From Pirellulaceae bacterium (GTDB lineage Bacteria > Planctomycetota > Planctomycetia > Pirellulales > Pirellulaceae), in NCBI GenBank assembly GCA_019636375.1, contig JAHBXS010000003.1, positions 496,001 to 560,000 on the forward strand: a stretch of 64,000 nt of DNA, written 5' to 3'. How positions within the stretch are numbered: the stretch's first letter is position 1; each line of letters opens with the position of its first letter. The notes under the pieces are model-generated. The model searched no databases. It was not told the origin of the DNA and saw only the letters and a list, made by a program, of their open reading frames with translations. This document shows, one piece after another, positions 16,339 to 25,739 of this stretch. A program made the position numbers and the translations under genes.

Positions 16339-17235
16339 ATGACAAAACAGTTACTAAAGTGTACTACGGCGACCATTTTGTTATGGGTAGGGATTGCAAG
16401 CGGTCAAGAGCAACATGGCACGGATGTCGAGGCCATTCAGGCTAAGATACAAGCGTTTGTCGTTGCCTTCAATCAGAGAAACCACGCTGAACTTTCTGAA
16501 CTTTGGTCGGAAACTGGGGTATACATCAATCGTGAAACAGGTGAACGCCTGCAAGGGCGTCACGCAATTGCCGAAATGTATCGCAAGTCGTTCGACGCAA
16601 TGCCCAACCATCGATTAACAATTTCCGTGGATACAATTCGTTTTGTGACTGATCAAGTCGCGATTGAAGATGGCCATGCATTTCTAACCTCGGAAGAGAG
16701 CGATCCTGCTCGCTTGGCGTACACTGCGATTCATGTCAAGAAAGACGACCAGTGGCTGCTGGACAGTTTTCAAGAAATTGATGCACCTGAACCAGCGGGT
16801 GTTGATTCACCATTGAACCAACTTGAATGGTTGATTGGCAATTGGACAGACCGCGACCGACAAGGTGCGATTCGATATCAATACAACTGGGCAAAAAACA
16901 GCCGCTTCATCACTTGCTCTTTTGAAGTCAGTCTTAACCATCAGGTCGAACTGGAGGGGACCCAGATCATCGGCTGGGACCCAGTTACCGAGCAAATTCG
17001 CTCCTGGATTTTCGATTCCCAAGGAGGATTTGGCGAGGGCAAATGGCGACAAGTCGGAAACCAGTGGATCGTTGATGTCTCCTTCACATCCGCAGATGGA
17101 TCGCAAGGAACTGCCGTCAACGTATACACAAATGTCGATGGACGATCATTTTATTGGAAATCCGTTGAACGGAAACTTGATGGTCAAGACCAAGCGGACG
17201 TTGATGAAGTGGTGGTTGTTCGCGACAACGAATGA
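16339..17235 (+). CDS. SnoaL-like secreted protein with C-terminal WLIG/WDP domain (copy 1)
   Basis: The 298-residue protein has a signal peptide (MTKQLLKCTTATILLWVGI, cleaved near SGQ), a SnoaL-like/SgcJ-type domain (about 28-150, VEAIQAKIQAFVVAFNQRN and HAIAEMYRKSF), and a second domain (about 155-295) with EWLIGNW, IIGWDPVTEQIRSW and FDSQGGFGEGKW. The ATG at 16339 has TTAGGAG well placed upstream; a longer frame from 16267 overlaps the preceding gene and is rejected. A paralogue with the same two domains lies at 24802. In each case a low-complexity secreted protein gene follows. The NTF2-like fold often binds small ligands; no reaction is known for this group. Confidence 0.8.
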   Translation: MTKQLLKCTTATILLWVGIASGQEQHGTDVEAIQAKIQAFVVAFNQRNHAELSELWSETGVYINRETGERLQGRHAIAEMYRKSFDAMPNHRLTISVDTIRFVTDQVAIEDGHAFLTSEESDPARLAYTAIHVKKDDQWLLDSFQEIDAPEPAGVDSPLNQLEWLIGNWTDRDRQGAIRYQYNWAKNSRFITCSFEVSLNHQVELEGTQIIGWDPVTEQIRSWIFDSQGGFGEGKWRQVGNQWIVDVSFTSADGSQGTAVNVYTNVDGRSFYWKSVERKLDGQDQADVDEVVVVRDNE

Positions 17236-17295
17236 TACGATTGAAAAATGAAACGAACGATGGGACAAAACCGTAAAATAGATAAGGGCCGAGGC

Positions 17296-18834
17296 ATGTT
17301 GCGATATTTAGTACTCTTGACGACAAGTGTTTTACTCTGGAATGTATGTGCTACCGAGACCTTTGGTCAGCGGGGACGAGGCGGTGGAATGGGGGGTGGT
17401 GCTCGAAGTAGTTTCTCTGGCGGCCATGTGAGTGGCTCGAATATTAGTAGTCGTAGCCCATCAATGAGTCGCCCGTCCACTCAAATGCATTCTCCGGCAC
17501 AAACGCGACCGGCACCTGCCCGGCCAGCCGCGCAGCCGCCACGAGTTGGCAATCAAGGAAATGCGGCATTGCAATCTCGTTCCGCCGCTAGTCGGCCAAC
17601 GCAAGGTCAATTAGAGAGCTTTCTTAACTCCCCGAACCAGACCCGCTCGAGTACTCGTTCCCAAAGTGGCCCGTCAACATTTTCATCGACTCCAGAAAAT
17701 CCTAGCACGTTGCCCGCAAATCCAGGCGGCAAGCGTTCATTTACGACCGAGGGGGGCGCGACCATCACGGTGGGTGGGGGTCATGGTACTGTACAGGGCG
17801 AAGGTGGAACCGTCGGGGGCGCCGCCGGGGGAATCAAGATCGAAACTGCAAATGGAGAGACCTATTTCAAGGGCGGCGGTGCGATAGGCGCCACCGATGG
17901 CACAAATTCAGCCGTAGCCGGACGCGGCGTCACGGCTCGCCAAAATGAATACGGCAGTGCTGCCAAAGTCAGTGGTGGTTATGCCGATTCATCGGGCTAT
18001 CGTCAGGGGGGCAGCGTAACTGCCGTCCAAGGGGCTGGAGGCTACACCGCCGTCAATGTTCGCGGCGGGTACGGTTCTGGAGGAACTGGCCAAGTCGGCT
18101 CGAAGACTGCTATTGTAGGACCTAACGGCAATGTGGTTACAGCAGGACGTGGCGCAACGTTTGTAAATGGCCAGTTTGTTGGCGGTTCGACTTGGTCCGC
18201 AGTAAACGGAAATTACACGCATTGGAATTACTATTCGCCGAACTGGTATGCCCAATATCCTTCAGCTTGGTGGCCCGGTAAGTGGGCAGTGGCCACGACC
18301 GCATGGGCTGTGGCTACTTGGCCCTACGCGTCGGCTTACAGCGGCACCAGCGGAGAGCCTGTTTACTATGATTATGGTGAAACGGTAACTTACGATGACT
18401 CGCAAGTTTATGTCGACGGCGAGCCGGTGGCGAGCACGGAAGAGTACTATTCACAAGCGAGCGATATTGCCGACAAGGGTGCCGAAACAGCCAATGAAGA
18501 CTGGATGCCACTGGGCGTGTTCGCCATCGTTTCCGAGGAGGAACAGGCGCGAACGGATCGACAAGTGCAGCTTGCGATTAACCGCGACGCCGTTATTCGA
18601 GGAAACTACCAGGATCAAATGACTGGAACCGTAACGCCAGTCACCGGTTCAGTGGACAAGGAGTCTCAACGCGTCTCGCTCAAACTTTCCGGGAATGAAC
18701 AGTTGGTGGTTGAAACAGGTTTGTACAATTTGACCAACGACGAGGTTCCGGTTCTGGTGCATTTCGGACCGGAACGTCGGGAGAATCGGTTGTTCATTCG
18801 ATTGCAACCACCGGCTGACGCAGCAAGTAAATAA
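17296..18834 (+). CDS. Gly-rich secreted protein of unknown function
   Basis: The 512-residue protein starts with a signal peptide (MLRYLVLLTTSVLLWNVC, cleaved near FGQ), followed by Gly/Arg/Ser-rich and Pro/Ala-rich low complexity (20-150), a Gly-rich region with repeated GG and TVGG turns (150-300), an aromatic stretch (HWNYYSPNWYAQYPSAWW, near 315) and a charged C-terminal domain (about 400-505). I do not recognise a named family. The ATG at 17296 is chosen for the signal peptide; ATGs at 17248 and 17260 are also in frame. The layout parallels the protein at 25740, which also has low complexity followed by a Trp/Tyr-rich stretch. A surface or matrix role is inference. Confidence 0.75.
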   Translation: MLRYLVLLTTSVLLWNVCATETFGQRGRGGGMGGGARSSFSGGHVSGSNISSRSPSMSRPSTQMHSPAQTRPAPARPAAQPPRVGNQGNAALQSRSAASRPTQGQLESFLNSPNQTRSSTRSQSGPSTFSSTPENPSTLPANPGGKRSFTTEGGATITVGGGHGTVQGEGGTVGGAAGGIKIETANGETYFKGGGAIGATDGTNSAVAGRGVTARQNEYGSAAKVSGGYADSSGYRQGGSVTAVQGAGGYTAVNVRGGYGSGGTGQVGSKTAIVGPNGNVVTAGRGATFVNGQFVGGSTWSAVNGNYTHWNYYSPNWYAQYPSAWWPGKWAVATTAWAVATWPYASAYSGTSGEPVYYDYGETVTYDDSQVYVDGEPVASTEEYYSQASDIADKGAETANEDWMPLGVFAIVSEEEQARTDRQVQLAINRDAVIRGNYQDQMTGTVTPVTGSVDKESQRVSLKLSGNEQLVVETGLYNLTNDEVPVLVHFGPERRENRLFIRLQPPADAASK

Positions 18835-18855
18835 CTGTTCAAACCGATTTGGGCT

Positions 18856-19869
18856 TCATTTCACCTGTTTCATCGCCGGTGGCGTCCAGTTCCCCTCGGT
18901 AATTTCAGGTCCCGGCAGGTAAAGCCGAACGGTGCAATTCCATCCTTCGGTAACAGGAAGGTAATTGGTGGATTTTGAATCCCCGCCAAAGTGAATGGTC
19001 ATACTACCGTCCGCGTTCTTTGCCCCAGTGACATTGTTCACGGAGTAGGCGTTGAAATCGTTGGGTTCGAAGAAGCCCTCCTTGTTATAGACCGATACCG
19101 ACCAGAATCCACCTACGGGGACATCCTTGGGCATGGTGAGTGTATAGGCAGTCTTTCCGTCATTTTTATCTGCAATCAGTGAAACATATTTTGCCCCGCG
19201 CGCCGGGTTTCCGCCCCAACCGACAGAAGTGGCCATGAGATGAATAATGGGGTCTACCTGTCCCCGTTTGCCAAAGCCGTCGGAAAAATCTTGAAGCTGC
19301 ATGGCGAAAACGTTGAGGCCGTTGCGGGTCTTTTCGAGAGACTCAATGTCCCAGTCAGGCAACTCAAGTTTGCCCGGATCGGCTTGCACGAACTTGATTG
19401 CATTCTGAAGGGCGTGAGCTTTCTTGATATCATCTGGATCATTCGGATCAGCGAAAGTCCGGAATGCCACCATCACGTAGCGGGTTCCGACGGAGTCCAT
19501 TGTCAAAGTGACATCCCCCGAGCCATGCTTGAGGACCGGATTGTAATGATCCTGGCAGATGACCAGCATGGATTGGAAGCGATCGGGAGAAACAGGCTTG
19601 GTGATCGTCACCGGAGAGTTGAGATCAAAGATGCCAAACGAATACAGGGTGTCGCGGTTCCCACGGATCGTGGTTTGGTTCTCGACAGGGTAAGGAACGC
19701 GGAGATGCATCATTTTGCCGACGCCACCAGCTTTGTCGGCATAGGCTTTGAACTGTGCGTCGCTCTCAGCACGGATGTAATTTGCGATAGTTACTGGTAT
19801 TCCATCGGCCCAGGTTGAGACTGGCCATAGGGTTGTCAATGCGGTCAGAATGAGGATCGCTGTTTTCAT
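18856..19869 (-). CDS. DUF1254/DUF1214 secreted protein
   Basis: The 337-residue protein has a signal peptide ([23 protein letters not shown]), then an N-terminal DUF1254-like region ([19 protein letters not shown], about 70-90) and a C-terminal DUF1214-like region ([28 protein letters not shown], and [18 protein letters not shown]). Proteins of this group are found in many bacteria next to sulfatases and hydrolases, but no activity is established. The gene is convergent with the Gly-rich gene (22 bases between stops) and lies downstream of the two minus-strand sulfatases after a 314-base gap. Confidence 0.85.
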   Translation of the reverse strand: MKTAILILTALTTLWPVSTWADGIPVTIANYIRAESDAQFKAYADKAGGVGKMMHLRVPYPVENQTTIRGNRDTLYSFGIFDLNSPVTITKPVSPDRFQSMLVICQDHYNPVLKHGSGDVTLTMDSVGTRYVMVAFRTFADPNDPDDIKKAHALQNAIKFVQADPGKLELPDWDIESLEKTRNGLNVFAMQLQDFSDGFGKRGQVDPIIHLMATSVGWGGNPARGAKYVSLIADKNDGKTAYTLTMPKDVPVGGFWSVSVYNKEGFFEPNDFNAYSVNNVTGAKNADGSMTIHFGGDSKSTNYLPVTEGWNCTVRLYLPGPEITEGNWTPPAMKQVK

Positions 19870-20183
19870 GGTATCGTAGTTCCTTACGCGTATATCAATA
19901 GGGGTATCGTGGTTTGTATGTACTGGACCTTTTTATGCCGTTAATGAGCTGCCTCTGCGCGGCAGTTTCTGGTCATCAATGAAAGCTTCATTCGATAGAT
20001 CAGTTTTTCGATTTCATCAGAAACACTCGCGCAGGCCCTGTCAGTTGTCCATTGTAGCATCTTCAAGTTCTCTTCCGAGCTGCCGAACACGGCGATGGAA
20101 ATCCTGCCGATTATTCGCTGAATGGCAATAGCCTTGCCAAAGCCCTAAAAATATTGCGCATCACTTCGGCTGACTCTATGGGC
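19870..20183. other. Intergenic region, 314 bases
   Basis: No clear gene is visible. On the minus strand a frame of about 66 codons (ending with TAA near 19943) encodes helical-looking residues such as SDEIEKLIYRMKLSLM but lacks a start codon with a ribosome binding site; it may be a decayed gene end. The promoter of the DUF1254 gene is expected here. Confidence 0.4.
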
Positions 20184-21695
20184 TTATTTCTCGTTGCCGA
20201 TATGTTGCGTAGCGGTTTGTGAGTTTTCAGGTTCACCAAAGCCCTTCTCATAGGGTAAAACCGGTTCGCCGTGCATGTTGGTCATAATCACCTTCATCTG
20301 ATCCACAAAGAAGAGAGGCCTGACCGCCTCCTGAGCCAATTCCTCCAGCCGCTGCTGAAGTCGGAACACGATCTCGGGATGCGCTGAAGCGACGTTATTT
20401 GTTTCTGATGGGTCCGCTGGGATGTTGAAGAGTTCGACGCTCGACGGCAGGACGGTCCGCCAGACGAGTTTCCAGTCGCCCTGGCGAATCGCCGCGCGGT
20501 ACGGCTCGAGGTTATAAAGAATCTCCGAACGCGGCGAAGCAGCTCCCCGCGAGATGACGTTCCAAACATCAAGGCCGTCAAGCGGTTTACACTTGTCGGT
20601 TGAGGCTCCGGCCAGTGCGGCGACCGTCGGATAAAGATCGACTACATGCACGAGTCCGTCGACCTCCTGCGCCCTGATACGTCCCGGCCAGTTGGCGAGT
20701 GCGCACACGCGAGTGCCTCCTTCGTAGTTTGACCCCTTACCGTCCCGGAAGGGTCTGTTGTCGCAGGGAATGGTGATCTTCGAGACGTCAGCCATGACTC
20801 CTGCGAACATCGGGTTCGACGTACCACCATTGTCACTGTGGAAGATGATCAGAGTGTTCTCACGGATTCCCTTTTTTTCAAGCGCGGCGACAACTCGGCC
20901 GATTTCGTCATCGAGGCATGTCACCATCCCGGCATACGTTCGCCGCGTCTGATCCTCGATATTGGGATAGCGATCGATGTACTCCCGCAGGGCCTGGTAT
21001 GGCGTGTGCGGTGCGTTGAATGTGAGGTAGAGATAGAGCGGCTTGGAAGAATCATGCTGCTCGATTAGTTGGACCGCATCGTTGCCAAGAAGCTTCGTCG
21101 TGTATCCCTCCTCGCGCACCGGTTCGTTGTTGCGGAACCAGTCGAGCACGCCTGCCTCATCGTGCGTGAAGTAATCCAGTTCGCCGATGATCGGGCCGTA
21201 TTGATAGTCAAAACCGCGCTGCCTAGGCCAGAACTTCTTGTCCGCGTGGCCGAGATGCCATTTGCCGATGATCGCCGTCTTATACCCCGCTTCCTTCAGG
21301 GTCTGCGGCAGCAGCCACTCCTCGGTATCCAGGCCGTAGTTCGAAACGGATGGAATGACGGAGGTCTGCAGCCCATAGCGAAATGGATATCGCCCTGTCA
21401 TGAGCGCCGCTCGCGTGGGCGTACACATCGGCTGAGCGTAGAATTGCGTGAGCTTCGCTCCGCCTGTAGCGAGGGCATCAATGTTTGGCGTCTTGATATC
21501 GGCAGCGCCATTGAAGCCGACATCCCGCCATCCAAGATCGTCAGCTACGATGTGGACGATGTGGGGCCTCTTCGCACCATCCTGAACAGATCGGCTGGTA
21601 TTGACTTGCGGTTTCGCAATCGCCATTCCATTAGCGGCGAATCCAAAAGTCAGTCCGACGAGCACCAAAGAAAGAGTCAACGCTTTTCGTTTCAT
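20184..21695 (-). CDS. Sulfatase, secreted (CxPxR type), short form
   Basis: The 503-residue protein begins MKRKALTLSLVLVGLTFGF with a signal peptide, then IVADDLGWRDVG (metal ligands Asp52 and Asp53) and the sulfatase signature at Cys91 (CTPTRAALMTGR). Other motifs are AIIGKWHLGH and IFHSDNGG. It should hydrolyse sulfate esters after maturation of Cys91 to formylglycine; the length fits arylsulfatase B-type enzymes. I chose the ATG at 21695 because it places the signal peptide first; a longer frame to 21773 adds 26 residues. It is 83 bases downstream of the long sulfatase on the same strand, so the two are probably one operon. Confidence 0.95.
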   Translation of the reverse strand: MKRKALTLSLVLVGLTFGFAANGMAIAKPQVNTSRSVQDGAKRPHIVHIVADDLGWRDVGFNGAADIKTPNIDALATGGAKLTQFYAQPMCTPTRAALMTGRYPFRYGLQTSVIPSVSNYGLDTEEWLLPQTLKEAGYKTAIIGKWHLGHADKKFWPRQRGFDYQYGPIIGELDYFTHDEAGVLDWFRNNEPVREEGYTTKLLGNDAVQLIEQHDSSKPLYLYLTFNAPHTPYQALREYIDRYPNIEDQTRRTYAGMVTCLDDEIGRVVAALEKKGIRENTLIIFHSDNGGTSNPMFAGVMADVSKITIPCDNRPFRDGKGSNYEGGTRVCALANWPGRIRAQEVDGLVHVVDLYPTVAALAGASTDKCKPLDGLDVWNVISRGAASPRSEILYNLEPYRAAIRQGDWKLVWRTVLPSSVELFNIPADPSETNNVASAHPEIVFRLQQRLEELAQEAVRPLFFVDQMKVIMTNMHGEPVLPYEKGFGEPENSQTATQHIGNEK

Positions 21696-21778
21696 GGTTT
21701 TGATTCCAGTGACTGTAAAGACCCAAAAGATGATTGTTGTTGTTTTCCGAGAAACGACGTTCGCTGCGTGCAATTAAT

Positions 21779-24241
21779 TTAATGTCTTCCTAGCGCGGCT
21801 CGAATGGCGTCTACCGGGTCGACCAGATGACCCGAATTGTTCGGATCGTCGGTAATCGACAACAGTACACCTCGAATCGTGCCGTTGAACCCGTTACCGA
21901 CGAGCCCGTAGTCCGGGGAAACTACTGCACCAGAATCCTCGCCGACATCTAGCCCATCGTCAGCTGAGTAGACCATCGCCAGCGTGGCTCCGATCTCCCC
22001 CTCGCCCACTTTCTGGCCGTTTACGAAGAGTGTCGCCGTCCCTCCTTTACCAGGACCGCCGCCTCCGTAGGAGAATTCCATACGCACTTGACACCGGCCT
22101 GCGGGAAGCACTTCTGCCGATTCTACGAAGAAGTTTTTAAAGCCGCCCCAATTGTAGCAATATTTGAGTTTGCCGTCCTTGGCGTAAAGACTCCAGCCAC
22201 CGATGTTTGCCCCCTGGGAGATGATGACTCCCTCAGCGCCTCCTTGAGGCACTTCGATCTCGGCGGTGACGGAGTGTGATTTGTTTTTGATATTCAGCAC
22301 GCAGTTCTCCAGCAGTCGGCCCATCCCTGGAAAGAGCAATTGAGAATTCCCTTTAATAAGGACTGGACGGCCAGCAGTTTCTGGATTCATCCTCTCTACC
22401 ATCCGGTCGTCCAAGGGCAGTACCTTATAACGCGCTGCCTCGATCAGAAACTGCCGCTGCAATTCAAGAAGTTTTTCGGGCATCTGTTTGGCTAGATCTT
22501 TGGCCTGAGTCCAGTCTTTGTCCGAGTAAAGTTCCCAAACATCGTCGTCAAAGGCTGGGGGTTTTAGATCCATTGCTGCCCAGGGCGTGCGGTGCTTAGT
22601 CACTGCAGTCCAGCCGTTGTGATAAATACCGCGATTTCCGAACATCTCAAAATATTGAGTTGAATGCCGTTCGCTGGCCCCTTCGTCGTCGAATGAGTAA
22701 CGCATACTCGTGCCCTCAATGGAATCCTGTCGGATACCGTTGACTGACTCGGGATGCGGAAGCCCAGCGACTTCCAGGATGGTCGGTGCCACATCGATGA
22801 CGTGTGTGAACTGCGTACGAATTTCGCCTTTGGCTTTGATACCTTTCGGCCAGTGAACGACAGTTCCATTGCGAGTTCCACCCCAATGTGAGCCCACTTG
22901 TTTGGTCCATTGATAGGGGGCACACATGGCATGCGCCCAGCCCACGGCATAGTGGTTGTACGATTCCGGCCCACCAAGCTTATCCAGTCGCTCCGTCAAA
23001 TACTCGGGGGTCTCCATTGCTTGCAGGCCATTGAAGTAGCTCATCTCGTTAAAGCAACCGTTAATCGAGCCTTCAGCCGAAGCACCGTTGTCGCCAACGA
23101 TGTAATAGATGAGCGTGTCATCCATGATTTCGAGTTTCTCCAGTAAATCCACGATACGTCCGACCTGGAAATCGGTGTACTCCAGAAAACCTGCGTAAAC
23201 TTCCATCTGTCGACTCAAAACCGGCTTAAAACTGTCGGGCATCTCATCCCAAGTCGGAATCTCTTTGTTCCAAGCGGTTAGTTGAGCATCCGCTGGGATA
23301 ACGCCGAGATTTTTTTGGCGGGCAAACGTCTCCTCCCGCTGTTTCGTAAAGCCCTGGTCGAATTTCCCCTTATATTTGTCCGCCCACTCCTTCGGAGCAT
23401 GATGAGGGGCATGGGTCGCGCCGGGGGCATAGTAGACAAAGAACGGCTTGTCAGGAGACAAAGCCTTCTGCTGACCAATCCACTTGATAGTTTTGTCGGT
23501 CATATCGTCCAACAGGTGATAACCTTCTTCAGGGGTCTTGGTGATCGTTACCGGCGTGGTTCCTTCATAAAGTGTTGGATACCACTGGTTCGCTTCTCCG
23601 CCTATGAACCCGTAGAAGAATTCGAAGCCACCACCCCCGGAGGGCCAAGCGTCAAACGGGCCGACTGGGCTAGTCTGCCAAACGGGGACTTCGTGGCACT
23701 TACCAAATTGCGCCGTGGAGTAGCCGTTGAGTGTAAGTGTCAATGCCAGCGGGGCCATCGAATTGGGACGAACGGAGCTATATCCCGGAGCACCCGTAGC
23801 AATTTCAGTGATCCCTCCCATTCCAACCGAATGGTGGTTGCGTCCCGTAAGAAGAGCCTGCCGGGTTGGCGAGCAAAGAGAAGTCGTATGAAAGCGAGTG
23901 TACCGCAGTCCGCCATGGGCCAGACGTTCGAGGGTCGGCGTTTGGCAAGGGCCACCAAATGCGCTCGATGCGCCAAACCCAACATCATCAATCAACACGA
24001 CGAGAACATTCGGCGCCCCATGTGGTGGCCGGATTTGTGGAATCGGAGGAACCTTAGAATCTGGGCTCTTCGCGTCGTATACAACGACATCCGGTCGAAC
24101 CGTATTAGGCATCGGAAGATGTGTTCGATTGAATGTAGAATCCTGGGCTGACAGAATAATTTCTTGTTGTCCAAAAGCAACGGCTAGGTAGACAACGGCT
24201 AGGGAAAAGCCGGCAGTGATTCTTATGACGACGACTCTCAT
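21779..24241 (-). CDS. Long-form arylsulfatase with C-terminal beta domain
   Basis: The 820-residue protein starts MRVVVIRITAGFSLAVVYLA and has the metal ligands in VLIDDVGFG (Asp85, Asp86), the signature at Cys123 (CSPTRQALLTGRNHH), AQFGKCHEVP and VGDNGASAEGS. After the sulfatase core (to about 640) comes a C-terminal domain (HSVTAEIEVPQGGAEGVI, GGWSLYAKDGKLKY, TATLFVNGQKVGEG) that resembles a lectin-like sandwich. Long enzymes of this kind are typical arylsulfatase A-like proteins. The ATG at 24241 has AAGGG upstream (AAGGGTAAGCCAATG), and the longer frame to 24346 is rejected. It precedes the short sulfatase. Confidence 0.95.
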   Translation of the reverse strand: MRVVVIRITAGFSLAVVYLAVAFGQQEIILSAQDSTFNRTHLPMPNTVRPDVVVYDAKSPDSKVPPIPQIRPPHGAPNVLVVLIDDVGFGASSAFGGPCQTPTLERLAHGGLRYTRFHTTSLCSPTRQALLTGRNHHSVGMGGITEIATGAPGYSSVRPNSMAPLALTLTLNGYSTAQFGKCHEVPVWQTSPVGPFDAWPSGGGGFEFFYGFIGGEANQWYPTLYEGTTPVTITKTPEEGYHLLDDMTDKTIKWIGQQKALSPDKPFFVYYAPGATHAPHHAPKEWADKYKGKFDQGFTKQREETFARQKNLGVIPADAQLTAWNKEIPTWDEMPDSFKPVLSRQMEVYAGFLEYTDFQVGRIVDLLEKLEIMDDTLIYYIVGDNGASAEGSINGCFNEMSYFNGLQAMETPEYLTERLDKLGGPESYNHYAVGWAHAMCAPYQWTKQVGSHWGGTRNGTVVHWPKGIKAKGEIRTQFTHVIDVAPTILEVAGLPHPESVNGIRQDSIEGTSMRYSFDDEGASERHSTQYFEMFGNRGIYHNGWTAVTKHRTPWAAMDLKPPAFDDDVWELYSDKDWTQAKDLAKQMPEKLLELQRQFLIEAARYKVLPLDDRMVERMNPETAGRPVLIKGNSQLLFPGMGRLLENCVLNIKNKSHSVTAEIEVPQGGAEGVIISQGANIGGWSLYAKDGKLKYCYNWGGFKNFFVESAEVLPAGRCQVRMEFSYGGGGPGKGGTATLFVNGQKVGEGEIGATLAMVYSADDGLDVGEDSGAVVSPDYGLVGNGFNGTIRGVLLSITDDPNNSGHLVDPVDAIRAALGRH

Positions 24242-24801
24242 TGGCTTACCCTTTGTGTTGAAGGCGTTTTCTGCCTGTAGCGATACGATCTCCAAATTGT
24301 CAGTGCATTGATAACACAATTTACGGATTTTGCAACTATTTCTCATCGATCAAACATGGATTAGACAGTGGGTGCGGATTCGTTTAACGGCCAAACCATC
24401 TCAACGAGACCAGGCATTTTCCTGCCCCAGAAGACATTGTCGTTCTTCAAATACTCGCAATTCGTTAATTCTAAACGTCCAATAAAGTACGCATTCGTTG
24501 TCATTAGGCCATGTCACCGAGCCTGGAAAGGACACCTCGGCTTTTTGAGCGAAAGGCCAAGACTTAGGACGAAAGTGAATGTTTGCTCCTCAAGTTTTTT
24601 CTACGAGACAGACAATTTCCGTCGACCGTACCTAGATTCCCGACAAATGGTATGATAGAGCGACTCCATGGACCGCTCAGAAGTTTAAACATTGGAACGC
24701 TAGAGCAATCGCCATCGGCAGCTAAGCTGGAAAGTCGATTTTGGTCTGTGCCGTTGAACAGGTTAGTTGAAGAGTCGTTTTTAGAAAAAAAGGGAACGCG
24801 A
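24242..24801. other. Divergent promoter region, 560 bases
   Basis: The gap lies between the minus-strand sulfatase pair and the plus-strand SnoaL-type gene, so it should carry promoters in both directions. I see no repeat pair, RNA gene or clear operator in it. Confidence 0.5.
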
Positions 24802-25722
24802 ATGAATTTTAGAATTTGGTTTTCTCAAGGACTGGCCTGGTTGGCCATGCTCATCGTCGGCATCGGTGTCGGTTCAATTACCGGACAAGAAGTTCAAAAT
24901 TCTGACGTCGAGGAATCGGTGCGACAGTTCTCTGCCGAATTGCTGAAGGCGTTCAACTCAGGAGAGTTGGATCAAGTGGTTGCCATGTTTACGGAAAACG
25001 GTGAACTAATCGATGAACAAGGGACCGTTCATTCCGGTCGCGCCGAAATCAAAATGTTGCTCGAAGGCTTCTTCGAAAGATTTCCCGGATCGACGATGGC
25101 TGTTGAATCGGAGTCGGTGCGACAGGCAGGGTCCGTAATCATCGACGATGGCGTGCGGGTGATCACCGATGCCAATGGGGTTTCTTCCATATTGCGTTAC
25201 ACTGCCGTGTTGGTCAAAACCGAAGTAGGTTGGAAGATCGCGTCCTTGCGAGATTTTCCTGAAGAGTCCGTTCCCACGTCCGGCGAGTTGCTAGAGCCAT
25301 TGTCTTGGCTCATCGGGGAATGGGTCAATGAAGGTTCTGATGGAAAAGTACAAATTAGTTACCGTTGGTCGGATGACAAAAATTTCATCCTCGGCGACTT
25401 TGTATTTTTCCGCGACGGACAAGAGTCAGGCAAGAGCTCTCAACGAATCGCTTGGGATCCGTTGTTGGCCAAGCCACGCTCATGGCTGTTTGATTCGGAC
25501 GGTGGGTTTGCCGAAGCCACATGGACGGAAATCGAATCCGGGTGGGTTATTAAGTCGTCAGCCGTGATGCCCGATGGCCAAACGGGTTCGGCGACACTTC
25601 AGATGAGTCCGGAGTCGGATAGCCGATTCGTGCTGTCTGGTCGTGACCGAGTTGTTGGTAACGAGTTAGAAGAGGACTACGAGATCGTTGTCGTGAAGCG
25701 TCCTCAAGTCGGCAGCAAATAA
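24802..25722 (+). CDS. SnoaL-like secreted protein with C-terminal WLIG/WDP domain (copy 2)
   Basis: The 306-residue protein has a signal peptide (MNFRIWFSQGLAWLAMLIVG, cleaved near TGQ), an NTF2/SnoaL-like domain (about 35-155, VRQFSAELLKAFNSGELD and GRAEIKMLLEGFF) and a second domain (about 160-300) with SWLIGEWV, IAWDPLLAKPRSW and FDSDGGFAEATW. It is a paralogue of the protein at 16339: both domains and their order are shared. The ATG at 24802 has AAGGGAACG upstream; a longer frame from 24583 looks unconserved. The following gene starts 17 bases downstream, so they are co-transcribed. Confidence 0.8.
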   Translation: MNFRIWFSQGLAWLAMLIVGIGVGSITGQEVQNSDVEESVRQFSAELLKAFNSGELDQVVAMFTENGELIDEQGTVHSGRAEIKMLLEGFFERFPGSTMAVESESVRQAGSVIIDDGVRVITDANGVSSILRYTAVLVKTEVGWKIASLRDFPEESVPTSGELLEPLSWLIGEWVNEGSDGKVQISYRWSDDKNFILGDFVFFRDGQESGKSSQRIAWDPLLAKPRSWLFDSDGGFAEATWTEIESGWVIKSSAVMPDGQTGSATLQMSPESDSRFVLSGRDRVVGNELEEDYEIVVVKRPQVGSK

Positions 25723-25739
25723 TTCAAAGGGTTCCGATT

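Noticed and set aside
19940-20160. Minus-strand 66-codon open stretch as a small gene
   Set aside because: It has a helical-looking product but no start codon with a ribosome binding site; it is noted only as possible debris.
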